Origin: Rhizobium sp. Q54 | Lineage (GTDB): Bacteria > Pseudomonadota > Alphaproteobacteria > Rhizobiales > Xanthobacteraceae | NCBI GenBank assembly: GCA_945870035.1 | Contig: CAMBQQ010000023.1 | Span: forward strand, 1 to 46,467 | Direction: 5' to 3' | DNA length: 46,467 nt | Notes under the pieces: model-generated | What the model saw: only the letters and a program-made list of their open reading frames with translations | Databases searched by the model: none | Told to the model about the DNA's origin: nothing | Shown here: piece after piece, positions 7,126 to 14,742 of the stretch | How the letters are laid out: each line of letters starts with the position of its first letter | How positions within the stretch are numbered: the stretch's first letter is position 1 | Position numbers and translations under genes: made by a program

Positions 7126-7776
7126 CTAACCGCAAGAAACCTCACCCACCGTTTTCGGCAGGACAATCAAATCATCGATCTCGAACCAAGGTCGCTTCAT
7201 CGACTTGAGAGCATAGTCAGTCACGTACCCAGGCAAATGCGTTACTCGTTCAACATGCACCTTGCGAAGCTTGCGCGTGGTGAATGCCCTTTGATGTTCC
7301 TGAAAATACTCATCGAGAAACTGCTTTATCTTGCCACGCCTATCCGCAGCACAAACCCCATGCATATGCATCCCGTCGTTTGTCGTAATCTCTTTGAAGG
7401 AAAGCGAACGTTTTGCCGATTTGTAGACCGACGTATCTGGGTACAAGAGCATAAATGGCAAAAGACGATGGCCCGCTTTAGTGCTGGGTTTCCTTGAAAC
7501 TCTCGTAGCTAAACGGGAATAAAAGATTTCGATCTCCTCTTTCATCCTCGCAACCTTGGTTTTCTTGTTATTGCCAACTGAGTTGAAGAGAAACGTAAGT
7601 ATGTAAACATCGTACCCCTGATTCCACTTCCTCTCTATGAGTTGCATGTAGCCATTCAATAGCTCTGCTCTGATAAGCAAATCAGCCTTTGACACTCTGT
7701 CAGCTTTAGTCTGCTTTGGTTCACCCCATGCATGTACTCGTTTTGTCTTTTTGCTGTTTTTTCGTGATTTTGACAT
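7126..7776 (-). CDS. HUH-endonuclease-like protein (possible replication or transfer initiator)
   Basis: The protein has 216 residues if it starts at ATG 7776. Three features in order recall HUH endonucleases and rolling-circle Rep proteins: a strand YILTFLFN (about 58-65, like Rep motif 1), HMHG with His137-x-His139 (motif 2), and DYALKSMK with Tyr188-x-x-Lys191 (motif 3). The N-terminus is very basic. I recall relatives in rhizobia annotated as hypothetical. The gene is visibly AT-richer than its neighbours, which suggests recent arrival. The start is unsure: the frame stays open to a TTG at 7929, and no good ribosome-binding site precedes 7776. Nicking activity is inferred from the motif order alone. 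Confidence 0.65.
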   Translation of the reverse strand: MSKSRKNSKKTKRVHAWGEPKQTKADRVSKADLLIRAELLNGYMQLIERKWNQGYDVYILTFLFNSVGNNKKTKVARMKEEIEIFYSRLATRVSRKPSTKAGHRLLPFMLLYPDTSVYKSAKRSLSFKEITTNDGMHMHGVCAADRRGKIKQFLDEYFQEHQRAFTTRKLRKVHVERVTHLPGYVTDYALKSMKRPWFEIDDLIVLPKTVGEVSCG

Positions 7777-7936
7777 GAGTATGCATATCGAAATCTTTCG
7801 ACTCCGAGCCTTTCCCTGATGAGGCGGGGCGCTATTTGGTTGGCAACTCCAACGGAAATTTCGTGATCCCGCAGTGCCTCTCTCGATGCTGGCGAGTCCA
7901 ACGGATCGATGAACGAGCGGCACTATCAATTAGCTA

Positions 7937-7944
7937 TTTACAAG
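7937..7944 (-). promoter_or_regulatory. Shared upstream motif, copy 4 (CTTGTAAA)
   Basis: On the minus strand CTTGTAAATAGC begins about 160 bases before ATG 7776, or just before the TTG at 7929. The spacing is unlike the other three copies. Either the gene has a long leader or its start is wrongly placed. Confidence 0.4.
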
Positions 7945-8011
7945 GTGCCTTTTTATCGCACCGAAGGCCCCGCGGAGTGCGCCCTCGGCCCCTCGTGATG
8001 TCACCGCCGAG

Positions 8012-8557
8012 CTAGGTAAACTCAGAGGCTGGAATAACTAAGTCATCCCAGCTCATGCCGATCTTCAACCGGGTTTTATTCACTGTCGAAACTGCTTTGG
8101 CTCGGGAAGCGCCATTCATTGTATGCAGGCCGGACAGCCCTAAAAGCAACGTCTTGCGCAACGTCTCATTTTGGTTCGGGTTCGACTTCGGCTTTGCTTC
8201 ATTTTCGACCCAAACATCATCTGAGTCTTCCACTTCTGAGCTGGCTTTTTCGGAGATTTTGTTGGACCGATCTTTAGGCGCCTCAACGCTCTTCGCGCGT
8301 TCACGCTTTGCTTTCGATTGTGGACCGAATGGCGTGTCGGTGGGAAAGCAGGCTTTTTGCCAGGTGAGCATTCGACTTACCCAAGGCTCCGATTTTCCAA
8401 CAGCGAGAGCAATTGATGCCTGGGTCTCCCCGGCCCGTAGAGCGGCAGCGAGATGATCCGCAGCCTCGCGCGCAGATTTTTCGCCGGCTTTTATTGCGGC
8501 CTTAGCGGCCGTCAGATGCCGTTGCGCACCACGCGGGTCGTTTTCGTCAGCTGACAT
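8012..8557 (-). CDS. Putative HTH protein of the island
   Basis: This 181-residue protein starts at ATG 8557, with GGAGA upstream; the open frame continues upstream but overlaps the next gene. Residues about 10-45 form an Ala-rich amphipathic helix (AAKAAIKAGEKSAREAADHLAAAL). GETQASIALAVGKSEPWVSRMLTW follows, a helix-turn-helix similar to those of KorB/ParB-like and sigma-like regulators. The centre (about 75-125) is a polar, Lys/Ser/Glu-rich linker, probably disordered, and the C-terminus is a short helical segment. It is 47 bases downstream of the excisionase-like gene, so the pair may form an operon. It may regulate island genes, but this is inferred from the helix-turn-helix only. Confidence 0.65.
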   Translation of the reverse strand: MSADENDPRGAQRHLTAAKAAIKAGEKSAREAADHLAAALRAGETQASIALAVGKSEPWVSRMLTWQKACFPTDTPFGPQSKAKRERAKSVEAPKDRSNKISEKASSEVEDSDDVWVENEAKPKSNPNQNETLRKTLLLGLSGLHTMNGASRAKAVSTVNKTRLKIGMSWDDLVIPASEFT

Positions 8558-8604
8558 TCGTTTCTCCAATTCTGTGGAAAGCAGGGGATGAGAGTTAGAT
8601 ACGG

Positions 8605-8802
8605 TCAGGAGCGCGGGACGGCATCCTCTTTGATGACGGGACGCGCGGCTAACCAAGCTTTGAGCTCGGACTCAAGGATGATCGTTCGACGGCCAACTTT
8701 TCGTGCGATCAGGCGTCCGAGCTTGATCTCGGCATAAATGGCCGTGCGGCCTGCACTCGTCAGATCGCAGACATCTCGGATGCTGTAGGCAAATTTCGGC
8801 AT
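8605..8802 (-). CDS. Excisionase-like helix-turn-helix protein
   Basis: This 65-residue protein is nearly all one winged helix-turn-helix of the MerR-like excisionase/HTH_17 type: YSIRDVCDLTSAGRTAIYAEIKLGRL, then ARKVGRRTIILESELKAWLA. The pattern of a turn with SxxTxY-like recognition helix, a G-R-L strand, K-x-G-R-R and a final L-x-x-W-L helix is diagnostic. Such proteins act as recombination directionality factors or small regulators of mobile elements. It sits about 1 kb from tRNA-Phe, the expected place for an Xis relative to an attachment site, although the recombinase itself is 5 kb further away. Confidence 0.8.
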   Translation of the reverse strand: MPKFAYSIRDVCDLTSAGRTAIYAEIKLGRLIARKVGRRTIILESELKAWLAARPVIKEDAVPRS

Positions 8803-8861
8803 CGATGGTCACTCACGTTGTGGGGACAACATGATCCAGAGCCTAAATCGAATCCACGGAT

Positions 8862-9557
8862 TTAAAGGGAGCGCCGGGAGCGTAAGTAGTCGCGGTGTCG
8901 GCGCTCCAATCGCTTCGCTTTTGATTCAATGGTGGCAAGGCCGATTGCACGATTCGCGACCTTCAGCGCGGCGCTTGGTACTGACAAATTGACATCAGCC
9001 TCCATCATGCGGGCCATCTCGGCCACTAGCGGCTCGTCGGCAGAACGAAAAGATCCGCTGCCAGGTGGCCTTCCAATTTTGGTCGCGTCCGGAAATGCGG
9101 CATCGAACCAATGCTTGAACTCGTTCTTCATGAGAAAAACTGGACGGGCTTTTCCTAAGATCACGCTGCCGGTCGGTCCGAAGAACGCGTTATCCGGATC
9201 GATGTGGGAGAACATCATTCCGTGCAGACATTCCAGCGGCGGCATCCATCCAGAAGTCGGAAGCTGCAAAATGATGCCCGAAGCGGGGTGAAGAACGCAC
9301 GCTGTGATGTTGCCAATCGCGAGTTGAGATCTGAATAAAATGTCCGCCGCTAGCTGACGAATAATCTCGTCCGAGTGTTCGAGGCCGTAGTCTTCTATTT
9401 CCGCTTGGCGGCACCCTTCGAGAAATCCGATCAAATCGGCGCCTTCAATTCGCTGGTAAAAGTTCGCGTCCTCGAATGCTTCCTGAACAATCAAATCGAA
9501 AGCGTCAGGCAAACTGATGGCGTCCAGCGGAATGAGATCGTCAGATTGCGCGGTCAT
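8862..9557 (-). CDS. Conserved-type island protein of unknown function
   Basis: This 231-residue protein starts at ATG 9557. The first 70 residues are acidic and helical (LPDAFDLIVQEAFEDANFYQRIEG). The middle has hydrophobic strands (ITACVLHPASGIILQLP) and the motif GRPPGSGSFRSADEPLVAEMARMM. The C-terminus is basic and helical (ESKAKRLERRHRDYLRSRRSL), suggesting nucleic-acid contact. No signal peptide or membrane segment is seen. It is the gene nearest to the tRNA-Phe end of the island and is followed after about 60 bases by the excisionase-like gene on the same strand. I do not recognise the family. Confidence 0.65.
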   Translation of the reverse strand: MTAQSDDLIPLDAISLPDAFDLIVQEAFEDANFYQRIEGADLIGFLEGCRQAEIEDYGLEHSDEIIRQLAADILFRSQLAIGNITACVLHPASGIILQLPTSGWMPPLECLHGMMFSHIDPDNAFFGPTGSVILGKARPVFLMKNEFKHWFDAAFPDATKIGRPPGSGSFRSADEPLVAEMARMMEADVNLSVPSAALKVANRAIGLATIESKAKRLERRHRDYLRSRRSL

Positions 9558-9814
9558 GCCAAATTATACGAGATAAATCCCGCACGTTCACGGACGTTCG
9601 CGGGCGGCCATTCCGTAGATGTTGTCTGGTCTTCAGCTGATCAAGGTGACCAATACGGTGTGTTTGTGACGGCAAGTCGATCATCACCACGTCGGCAGCA
9701 ATTCTTTTGCGTGGCACACCAGATTACTGCGCCCCCGGCGCGTCCCCCGGGGAAAACCCCGCTATCAGGAAATAGTACCGAGCTATAGAATGATAGATGT
9801 TTCAACATCTTAGA
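9558..9814. other. Island end: non-coding stretch next to tRNA-Phe
   Basis: No gene is supported here. The right end holds AGATGT-TTCA-ACATCT (9795-9810), a perfect 6-base hairpin 4 bases past the tRNA CCA, which could terminate tRNA-Phe. GCGCCCCCGGCGCG and CCCGGGGAAAACCCCG near 9730-9765 are further palindromic runs. I looked for a second copy of the tRNA 3' end within the window and did not see one, so the other attachment site must lie to the left of base 1 or be lost. Confidence 0.5.
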
Positions 9815-9890
9815 TGGTGCCCGGGGGCGGGATCGAACCACCGACACTGCGATTTTCAATCGCATGCTCTACCAACTGAGCTACCCGGGC
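9815..9890 (-). tRNA. tRNA-Phe (GAA)
   Basis: The 76-base gene on the minus strand runs from GCCCGGGTAGCTCAG to CCCGGGCACCA with CCA encoded. The acceptor stem GCCCGGG/CCCGGGC pairs perfectly. The anticodon loop TTGAAAA gives GAA (Phe), and the T-loop GGTTCGATCCC is present. Its 3' end faces the island on the left, the usual geometry for integration at a tRNA gene. It is the last element of the yacG operon region. Confidence 0.95.
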
Positions 9891-9991
9891 GCCGACGCCT
9901 TCCCGAAACGGCCGGGGCAAGGCGAGCGCCGCGTTATAGAGGGCCGCTTCTGGCCTGTCCAGAAGCCAATCCGGCCCGTCGAAACAAAGGT

Positions 9992-10567
9992 TTAGACCCC
10001 GATCGCGGCCCGGAACCGGGCTTTCAGCACGGTGCCGTCGCGCTCCGGCAGCACCCGCGGCGGATCGGCGATGGCAATGGCGAGGCGCGCAAACAGCGGG
10101 CCGGACAGCTCCTTGAGCCGGGCGGCGAGATCGGCCAAAGCCGCCTCGTCCGCGACATCGAGACAGGTAGCGATGCCGCAGGAGCGGGCGACGCCGAGCA
10201 GGTCGACGCCGCCTTTATGCGTATGGCTCGGCTGCATGCCGGTCTCGCCGTAGTGGCCATTGTCGAAGACGACGACGGCGAGGTTTTGCGGCTGCTTGAT
10301 GCCAATAGTGGCGAGCGCACCCATCCCCATCAGCATCTCGCCATCGCCGGTGACGACCAGGACGCGCTTGTCCGGTTGCGCCAGCGCAAGACCGAGGCCG
10401 ATCATCGCGGCGCCGCCCATCGCGCCCCAGAGATAAAAGTTGCGGTCGTTGTCGCCGGCGGCAGCGAGATCCCAGCAAGTCGAGCCGAGGCCGGGAATGA
10501 CCAGAAGGTCGTCCTTGCGATCGGCCAGCAAGGTTGCCATCGCGGCGCGGCGTTCCAGTCCGCTCAT
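9992..10567 (-). CDS. ThDP-dependent decarboxylase, PP-domain subunit (sulfopyruvate/phosphonopyruvate decarboxylase beta-like)
   Basis: This 191-residue protein matches the C-terminal thiamine-diphosphate (PP) domain of 2-oxo acid decarboxylases. GDGEMLMGMGALATIG followed by VVVFDNGHYGETG is the ThDP/Mg binding motif (GDG to N, about 28 residues apart). The start at ATG 10567 overlaps the stop of the upstream subunit (ATGA), so the two are translationally coupled. The split into separate PYR and PP subunits is that of ComD/ComE sulfopyruvate decarboxylase. Some phosphonopyruvate decarboxylases are single-chain relatives. The substrate is not known from sequence. Context with an AMP-dependent ligase suggests a small 2-oxo acid to aldehyde or acid route. 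Confidence 0.8.
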   Translation of the reverse strand: MSGLERRAAMATLLADRKDDLLVIPGLGSTCWDLAAAGDNDRNFYLWGAMGGAAMIGLGLALAQPDKRVLVVTGDGEMLMGMGALATIGIKQPQNLAVVVFDNGHYGETGMQPSHTHKGGVDLLGVARSCGIATCLDVADEAALADLAARLKELSGPLFARLAIAIADPPRVLPERDGTVLKARFRAAIGV

Positions 10568-11094
10568 TTGGTCCACACTTTCTTGCCGATCAATTGCTGC
10601 GACAACAACAAAGCGGCGATGCGCTCGTCGCCGAAGACGTGCTGCACGGCGCGTTCGGCCAGACCTTCGACTTCTTCAGGCTTTGTCGCGCGATAGATTT
10701 CCGCTTCGCTCAAGCGCAGCACCGGATCGACGATAGAGCCCATCGGCTCCTGCCATGGATTGAACTCTTCCCACTCGCCGCGCATGGTGATCATCATCAA
10801 CAGCGGAAAGCGGCACGAGCGCGCCAGCGACAGCATGTTGATGCAATTGCCGACGCCGCTCGACTGCATCAGCAGCACCGCGCGTTGCCCGCCGAGCCAG
10901 GCGCCGGCGGCGAGCGCGACGCCTTCCTCCTCGGTGGTCAGCACCACGTCGTGAATGTCGGGATCGGCGCGGCAGCGGTCGATCAAGCGCGCGTGGCCGG
11001 CATCGGGCACATAGCCAACCTGGCGGATGCCGGCGCGTTTGAGTGTGCCGTAAAGTTTCTCCGGCCAGTCGACGGTCGCGGTCGGCGCATTCAT
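10564..11094 (-). CDS. ThDP-dependent decarboxylase, PYR-domain subunit (ComD-like alpha)
   Basis: This 176-residue protein is the N-terminal pyrimidine-binding domain of a ThDP enzyme. VGYVPDAGHARLI is the first strand-helix. VVLTTEEEGVALAAGAWLGG contains the conserved Glu that activates ThDP. AVLLMQSSGVGNCINML and FPLLMMITMRGEW are the standard core strands. It ends in the ATGA overlap with the PP-domain subunit and begins 4 bases inside the end of yacG, so the three genes are coupled. Together the two subunits should form a heteromeric decarboxylase of the sulfopyruvate/phosphonopyruvate type. Confidence 0.8.
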   Translation of the reverse strand: MNAPTATVDWPEKLYGTLKRAGIRQVGYVPDAGHARLIDRCRADPDIHDVVLTTEEEGVALAAGAWLGGQRAVLLMQSSGVGNCINMLSLARSCRFPLLMMITMRGEWEEFNPWQEPMGSIVDPVLRLSEAEIYRATKPEEVEGLAERAVQHVFGDERIAALLLSQQLIGKKVWTK

Positions 11095-11300
11095 GATCGG
11101 TCACCTTCGTCGCCATCGGCCGGCCTGGTGCCGTCCTCGTCTTCGTCGTCCTTGACCGGCACGGCATAGACGCCGGTCAGCCAGCGGTTGAGATCGATGT
11201 CGGAACAGCGCTTCGCGCAGAACGGCTTGAACGCGACATCGGTCGCCTTGCCGCAAATCGGGCAACTGGCGGCTTTGGTCTGGCGGGCGATTTCGTTCAT
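11091..11300 (-). CDS. yacG: DNA gyrase inhibitor YacG (zinc-binding)
   Basis: This 69-residue protein has the four YacG zinc ligands C13-x2-C16 and C28-x3-C32 (CPICGK and FCAKRC), then the family motif SDIDLNRWL. The C-terminal tail is very acidic (DDEDEDGTRPADGDEGD). YacG is known from E. coli to bind GyrB and inhibit DNA gyrase. Its start codon overlaps the stop of the acyl-CoA ligase (ATGA), and its own end overlaps the decarboxylase subunit. In many Hyphomicrobiales it directly follows maf and precedes tRNA-Phe; here three other genes are interposed. Confidence 0.92.
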   Translation of the reverse strand: MNEIARQTKAASCPICGKATDVAFKPFCAKRCSDIDLNRWLTGVYAVPVKDDEDEDGTRPADGDEGDRS

Positions 11301-12820
11301 GAATTCGTGCTCTTGGCGCGTCGCTCATCCTGAGCGCGCAGTTCGGTTTTCAATATCTTGCCGTAGTTGTTTTTCGGCAGCGCGTCGACAAAAACATAAT
11401 CCTTCGGCCGCTTGAAGCGGGCAATGTGCGAAAGACACAGCGCATCGAGTTCCGAGCGCGGCGCCGAGCCGACGACATAGGCGACCACCGCCTCGCCCCA
11501 GTCGGCGTCGGGGCGGCCGATGACCGAGACTTCGCGCACCGCAGGGTGGGTCAGCAGCACTTCCTCCACTTCGCGCGGATAGATGTTGGAGCCGCCGGAG
11601 ATAATGAGGTCCTTGGAGCGATCCTTCAGCGTCAGATAGCCCTCGGCGTCGAAGGCGCCGACATCGCCGGTATGCAGAAAGCCGCCGCGCAGCGAAGCGG
11701 CCGTCGCCTCCTCGTTGCGCCAATAGCCGGCCATGACGACATCTCCGCGGCAAAGGATTTCGCCGGTCTCGCCGGTAGCCACCGGATCGTCGTCGGCATC
11801 GGTGACCATGACCTCGACGCAGGCGTAAGGCCGGCCGCAGGAGGCGAGCCGTTCGCGCCAGCGCGGATGATCGCGGTCGGCGATGTCCTGCTTGGTCAGC
11901 GTCGTGATGGTCATCGGCGATTCGCCCTGGCCGTAGATTTGCGCGAGCCGCGGGCCGAAACGGTCGAGCGCGCGCAGACAATCCTCGACATACATCGGCG
12001 CGCCGCCCCAGATGATGGTGCGGATGTTGCCGACGTTACACTCGCCCGGCGCATCGACCAGACGCTTGATCATGGTCGGCGCGGCGAACAAAGACATGCG
12101 CGGCCAATGATTGAACAACGCGAAAACTTCATCCGGCTCGAAGCCGCCGCTTTCGGGGATAACCTGCACGCCGAGTCGCGCGACATGCTGCATGATGTAA
12201 AGGCCGGAGCCATGGCTCATCGGCGCGGCATGCAGAATGGCGTCGCCGGGCGACACCGGATCGACTTCGGAGCCGTAGGCTTGGCTGGCGATGGACAGAT
12301 TGCGATGCGTCAGCATCGCGCCTTTTGGTTTGCCCGTCGTGCCCGATGTGTAGAACAGCCAGGCGAGATCGTTGCCATCGCGCGGCACGACATCGACTGC
12401 GTCCGACGTGAACAGCAGTTCGTATTCGGCGCTGCCGATGGTAAGCAAGCGTTCAAGAGATTTCGGCGCATGTGGCGCGATTTCGCTGTCGATGCCGGGC
12501 GAGGCAAAGCACACGCGCGCGCCGGAATGCTCGAGGATATAGCCCAACTCGGCGCCGTGCAGTTTCGCGTTGGCTGGTACGGCAGCACAGCCTGCGTGCC
12601 AGATGCCATAAAGCAGCGCGAGATAGTCCGGCGAATTCTTCGCGGCAATGGCGACGCGGTCGCCGGGCCTGAGTTTGAATGTATCGCGCAGCGCGCCGGC
12701 AACGCGCGCCGCGCGTTGCGCCAGTTCACCATAGGTCATCGCCACGCGCGTTCCTGATGCGGCGGCGGGCAGCGTGGGGTGCGAAAGACCGGAACGGTAA
12801 AGCCAGAGGGCGGAGTTCAT
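11297..12820 (-). CDS. AMP-dependent acyl-CoA ligase (ANL superfamily)
   Basis: This 507-residue protein has the expected length for an acyl-CoA synthetase. The P-loop-like A3 motif WLFYTSGTTGKPKG is intact, followed by the A5-type YGQGE, the A7/A8 motifs LHTGDVGAFDAEGYLTLKDRSKDLIISGGSNIYPREVE, and a final A10 lysine in PKNNYGKILK. It should activate a carboxylic acid to an acyl-adenylate and then a CoA thioester. The acid cannot be read from the sequence. It starts 18 bases after the maf stop codon and overlaps yacG by 4 bases, so it is embedded in the maf-yacG operon with the two-subunit decarboxylase downstream. Confidence 0.88.
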   Translation of the reverse strand: MNSALWLYRSGLSHPTLPAAASGTRVAMTYGELAQRAARVAGALRDTFKLRPGDRVAIAAKNSPDYLALLYGIWHAGCAAVPANAKLHGAELGYILEHSGARVCFASPGIDSEIAPHAPKSLERLLTIGSAEYELLFTSDAVDVVPRDGNDLAWLFYTSGTTGKPKGAMLTHRNLSIASQAYGSEVDPVSPGDAILHAAPMSHGSGLYIMQHVARLGVQVIPESGGFEPDEVFALFNHWPRMSLFAAPTMIKRLVDAPGECNVGNIRTIIWGGAPMYVEDCLRALDRFGPRLAQIYGQGESPMTITTLTKQDIADRDHPRWRERLASCGRPYACVEVMVTDADDDPVATGETGEILCRGDVVMAGYWRNEEATAASLRGGFLHTGDVGAFDAEGYLTLKDRSKDLIISGGSNIYPREVEEVLLTHPAVREVSVIGRPDADWGEAVVAYVVGSAPRSELDALCLSHIARFKRPKDYVFVDALPKNNYGKILKTELRAQDERRAKSTNS

Positions 12821-12838
12821 ACGCGCCCCTTGCGTGGA

Positions 12839-13462
12839 TCAGACAGCATTCAGCCAGCCGAAGCGGATCGGATAGCCCTCGCCGCCGAGCAGCGCCATGG
12901 TTTCGTAAAGCGGCAGGCCGACGACATTGCTGTAGGAGCCGACCATCTTGACGATGAAAGTGCCGGCGATGCCTTGCGCGGCGTAGCCGCCGGCCTTGCC
13001 GCGCCATTCGCCGGAGGCGAGATACGATTCAATGTCTTCCGACGACAGCCGCTTGAAACGCACGCGCGTTTCCACCAGCCGCTGGCGGAACGACTCTTTC
13101 GGCGTCACCAGGCAGATCGAGGTATAGACGCGGTGGTTGCGGCCGGACAGCAGGCGCAGGCATTGCTGCGCTTCGTCGAGCAATTCGGCCTTGGGCAGAA
13201 TGCGGCGGCCGACCGCGACCACGGTGTCGGCGGCGAGAATGAACGAGCCGCGCAATTCGTCGTCGAGCTTGACGTTGTTGAGCGCCACCACCGCCTTTTC
13301 CTTGGCGAGGCGATTGGCATAGGCGCGCGGGATTTCGCCGCGCTTCGGCGTTTCGTCGACGTCGGACGGCTTGAGCGCGTCGGGCTCGATGCCGGCCTGA
13401 TTGACCAGAGCCAGCCGCCGCGGCGATCCGGAAGCGAGGACGAATTTGGGACGGCCGATCAT
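12839..13462 (-). CDS. maf: Maf-family nucleoside triphosphate pyrophosphatase
   Basis: This 207-residue protein has all Maf signatures: LASGSPRR at the N-terminus, [16 protein letters not shown] and ILAADTVV (with the catalytic Asp), and GYAAQGIAG and VVGLPLYE towards the C-terminus. Maf proteins hydrolyse modified or canonical NTPs (for example dTTP, UTP, m7GTP) to monophosphate and pyrophosphate, and some block septum formation when overproduced. Its place upstream of yacG is conserved in Hyphomicrobiales. The long intergenic repeat (13576-13747) separates it from the phosphatase gene upstream. Confidence 0.93.
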   Translation of the reverse strand: MIGRPKFVLASGSPRRLALVNQAGIEPDALKPSDVDETPKRGEIPRAYANRLAKEKAVVALNNVKLDDELRGSFILAADTVVAVGRRILPKAELLDEAQQCLRLLSGRNHRVYTSICLVTPKESFRQRLVETRVRFKRLSSEDIESYLASGEWRGKAGGYAAQGIAGTFIVKMVGSYSNVVGLPLYETMALLGGEGYPIRFGWLNAV

Positions 13463-13575
13463 GAGGTTCCGGTATCGAATTTAAGTGAAAAACAGCGCGA
13501 ATGCGGGCGGAAACTAGCGGAACGGGGGGTGAATCGCAAACTGCACACCGCGGCAGTGCGACGGACGCTCTTCTT

Positions 13576-13747
13576 CCCCTCTCCCCATAGGCGAGCGGAC
13601 GCTCGCCGTTCGGCGAGCTATGTGGGAGAGGGTGGCGAACGAAGTGAGCCGGGTGAGGGGTCGGAGTCAGCGTGTGGACAGACCCCTCACCCGCCCTCGC
13701 TCGGCTTCGCCTCCGCTCGGGCACCCTCTCCCACAAGGGGAGAGGGT
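13576..13747. repeat. Intergenic palindromic repeat element (CCCTCTCCC type)
   Basis: The element begins with CCCCTCTCCCC and ends with GGGGAGAGGG. Inside is a second inverted pair, GGTGAGGGGTC and GACCCCTCACC, and smaller palindromes such as GCGAGC-GGAC-GCTCGC. It fills most of the 310-base gap between maf and the phosphatase gene. This kind of element is scattered through Hyphomicrobiales genomes. No gene is visible in the gap; in particular I do not see infA. Confidence 0.8.
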
Positions 13748-13772
13748 TAAGAGCGCGCGCATCCGCGCATCA

Positions 13773-14240
13773 CTACTCATTCCCTCCACCGCCCCGTCCA
13801 AACCGCTTGCGGATCTGCGCCATCAAGGTGTCGCGGACCTCGCGGTAGGCGTCGAGCTTCTGCTCGCGCGAACCCTCAATGCCGGTCGGATCGACGGTCG
13901 GCCAGTATTCGACATCGGCAGCGGCGACGCGGGTGAGATCGAGCGCCTTGTGGTGCGCGGGCGGCGACAAAGTGACGATGAGATCGAAGTTGAGGCCTTC
14001 AAGGTCTTCAAGTTCCTCGAAATCGATCGGCTTGTGGCGTGAAATGTCGATGCCGAGCTCTTCCATCACCGCGACGGCAAAAGGATCAAGCTCGCCCTTC
14101 TGCACGCCGGCGGATTTGACGTAGACCGATTTGCCGAGCAACTGGCCGAACAGGCCCGCCGCCATCGGCGAGCGCACCGCATTCATGCCGCAGGCAAACA
14201 ACACGGCCTGTGGCTTTGACGGGCGCTCCGGCGCTGCCAA
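13773..14240 (-). CDS. Low-molecular-weight protein tyrosine phosphatase / ArsC-like
   Basis: This 155-residue protein has the LMW-PTP fold. The P-loop CGMNAVRS has the catalytic Cys17 and Arg23 (C-x5-R), and a conserved Asp lies towards the C-terminus (VDPTG). The family includes tyrosine phosphatases and thioredoxin-type arsenate reductases; without other reductase cysteines in evident positions, the phosphatase role is more likely. The start is a TTG at 14240 with GGAAGGGG seven bases before it, four bases after the UPF0262 stop. It belongs to the murA-hisD operon set. Confidence 0.85.
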   Translation of the reverse strand: MAAPERPSKPQAVLFACGMNAVRSPMAAGLFGQLLGKSVYVKSAGVQKGELDPFAVAVMEELGIDISRHKPIDFEELEDLEGLNFDLIVTLSPPAHHKALDLTRVAAADVEYWPTVDPTGIEGSREQKLDAYREVRDTLMAQIRKRFGRGGGGNE

Positions 14241-14244
14241 ATGT

Positions 14245-14742
14245 TCACCCCTTCCAGTGCAAGACGCAAATCAAGGTGAACAGGCGGCGCGCGGTGTCGT
14301 GGTCAACGGTGACTTTTTCCTTCAGCCGTTCCATCAGAATGTTGGAGCCGTCGTTGTGAATGCCGCGGCGGCCCATATCGATGGCTTCGATCTTGTCCGG
14401 CGTCGCGGTGCGGATCGCCTGATAATAGCTGTCGCAGATCATGTAGTAGTCTTTGACGATTCGGCGCAAAGGCGACAGCGAGAACAGATGCGCGACGACC
14501 GGCGTGCCGTCTTCGAGACGGATGTCGAACACCAGCCGATTGTCGTTGATCGACAGATGCAGCGCGTAAGGCCCGCCGCCATGGCCGACCGGAGCGAAAT
14601 GATTCTGTTCGAGCAGGTCGTAGATGGCGATGGTGCGCTCGTGCTCGACATCCGGATTGGAGCGGCCGATCGATTCCTCGTCGAGGGTGACCGAGACCAG
14701 GCGCTGCTTCATCGCAGCCGGCGTTGATTTGGCGGGGCTCAT
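14245..14742 (-). CDS. UPF0262 family protein
   Basis: This 165-residue protein matches UPF0262, an uncharacterised family conserved next to hisD in alphaproteobacteria: [20 protein letters not shown], then [49 protein letters not shown] and a C-terminal [13 protein letters not shown] 14742 overlaps the hisD stop (ATGA), so translation is coupled. There is no signal peptide; it is probably cytoplasmic. The function is unknown. Confidence 0.9.
   Translation of the reverse strand: MSPAKSTPAAMKQRLVSVTLDEESIGRSNPDVEHERTIAIYDLLEQNHFAPVGHGGGPYALHLSINDNRLVFDIRLEDGTPVVAHLFSLSPLRRIVKDYYMICDSYYQAIRTATPDKIEAIDMGRRGIHNDGSNILMERLKEKVTVDHDTARRLFTLICVLHWKG

Noticed and set aside
7656-7901. An 81-codon frame overlapping the HUH-like gene in another frame
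   Set aside because: No ribosome-binding site or family pattern; it overlaps the better-supported gene for half its length. It remains a reminder that the start of the HUH-like gene is uncertain.
1-9814. Second attachment-site copy matching the tRNA-Phe 3' end
   Set aside because: I looked for the sequence around TGGTGCCCGGGGGCGGGAT elsewhere in the window and did not find it.
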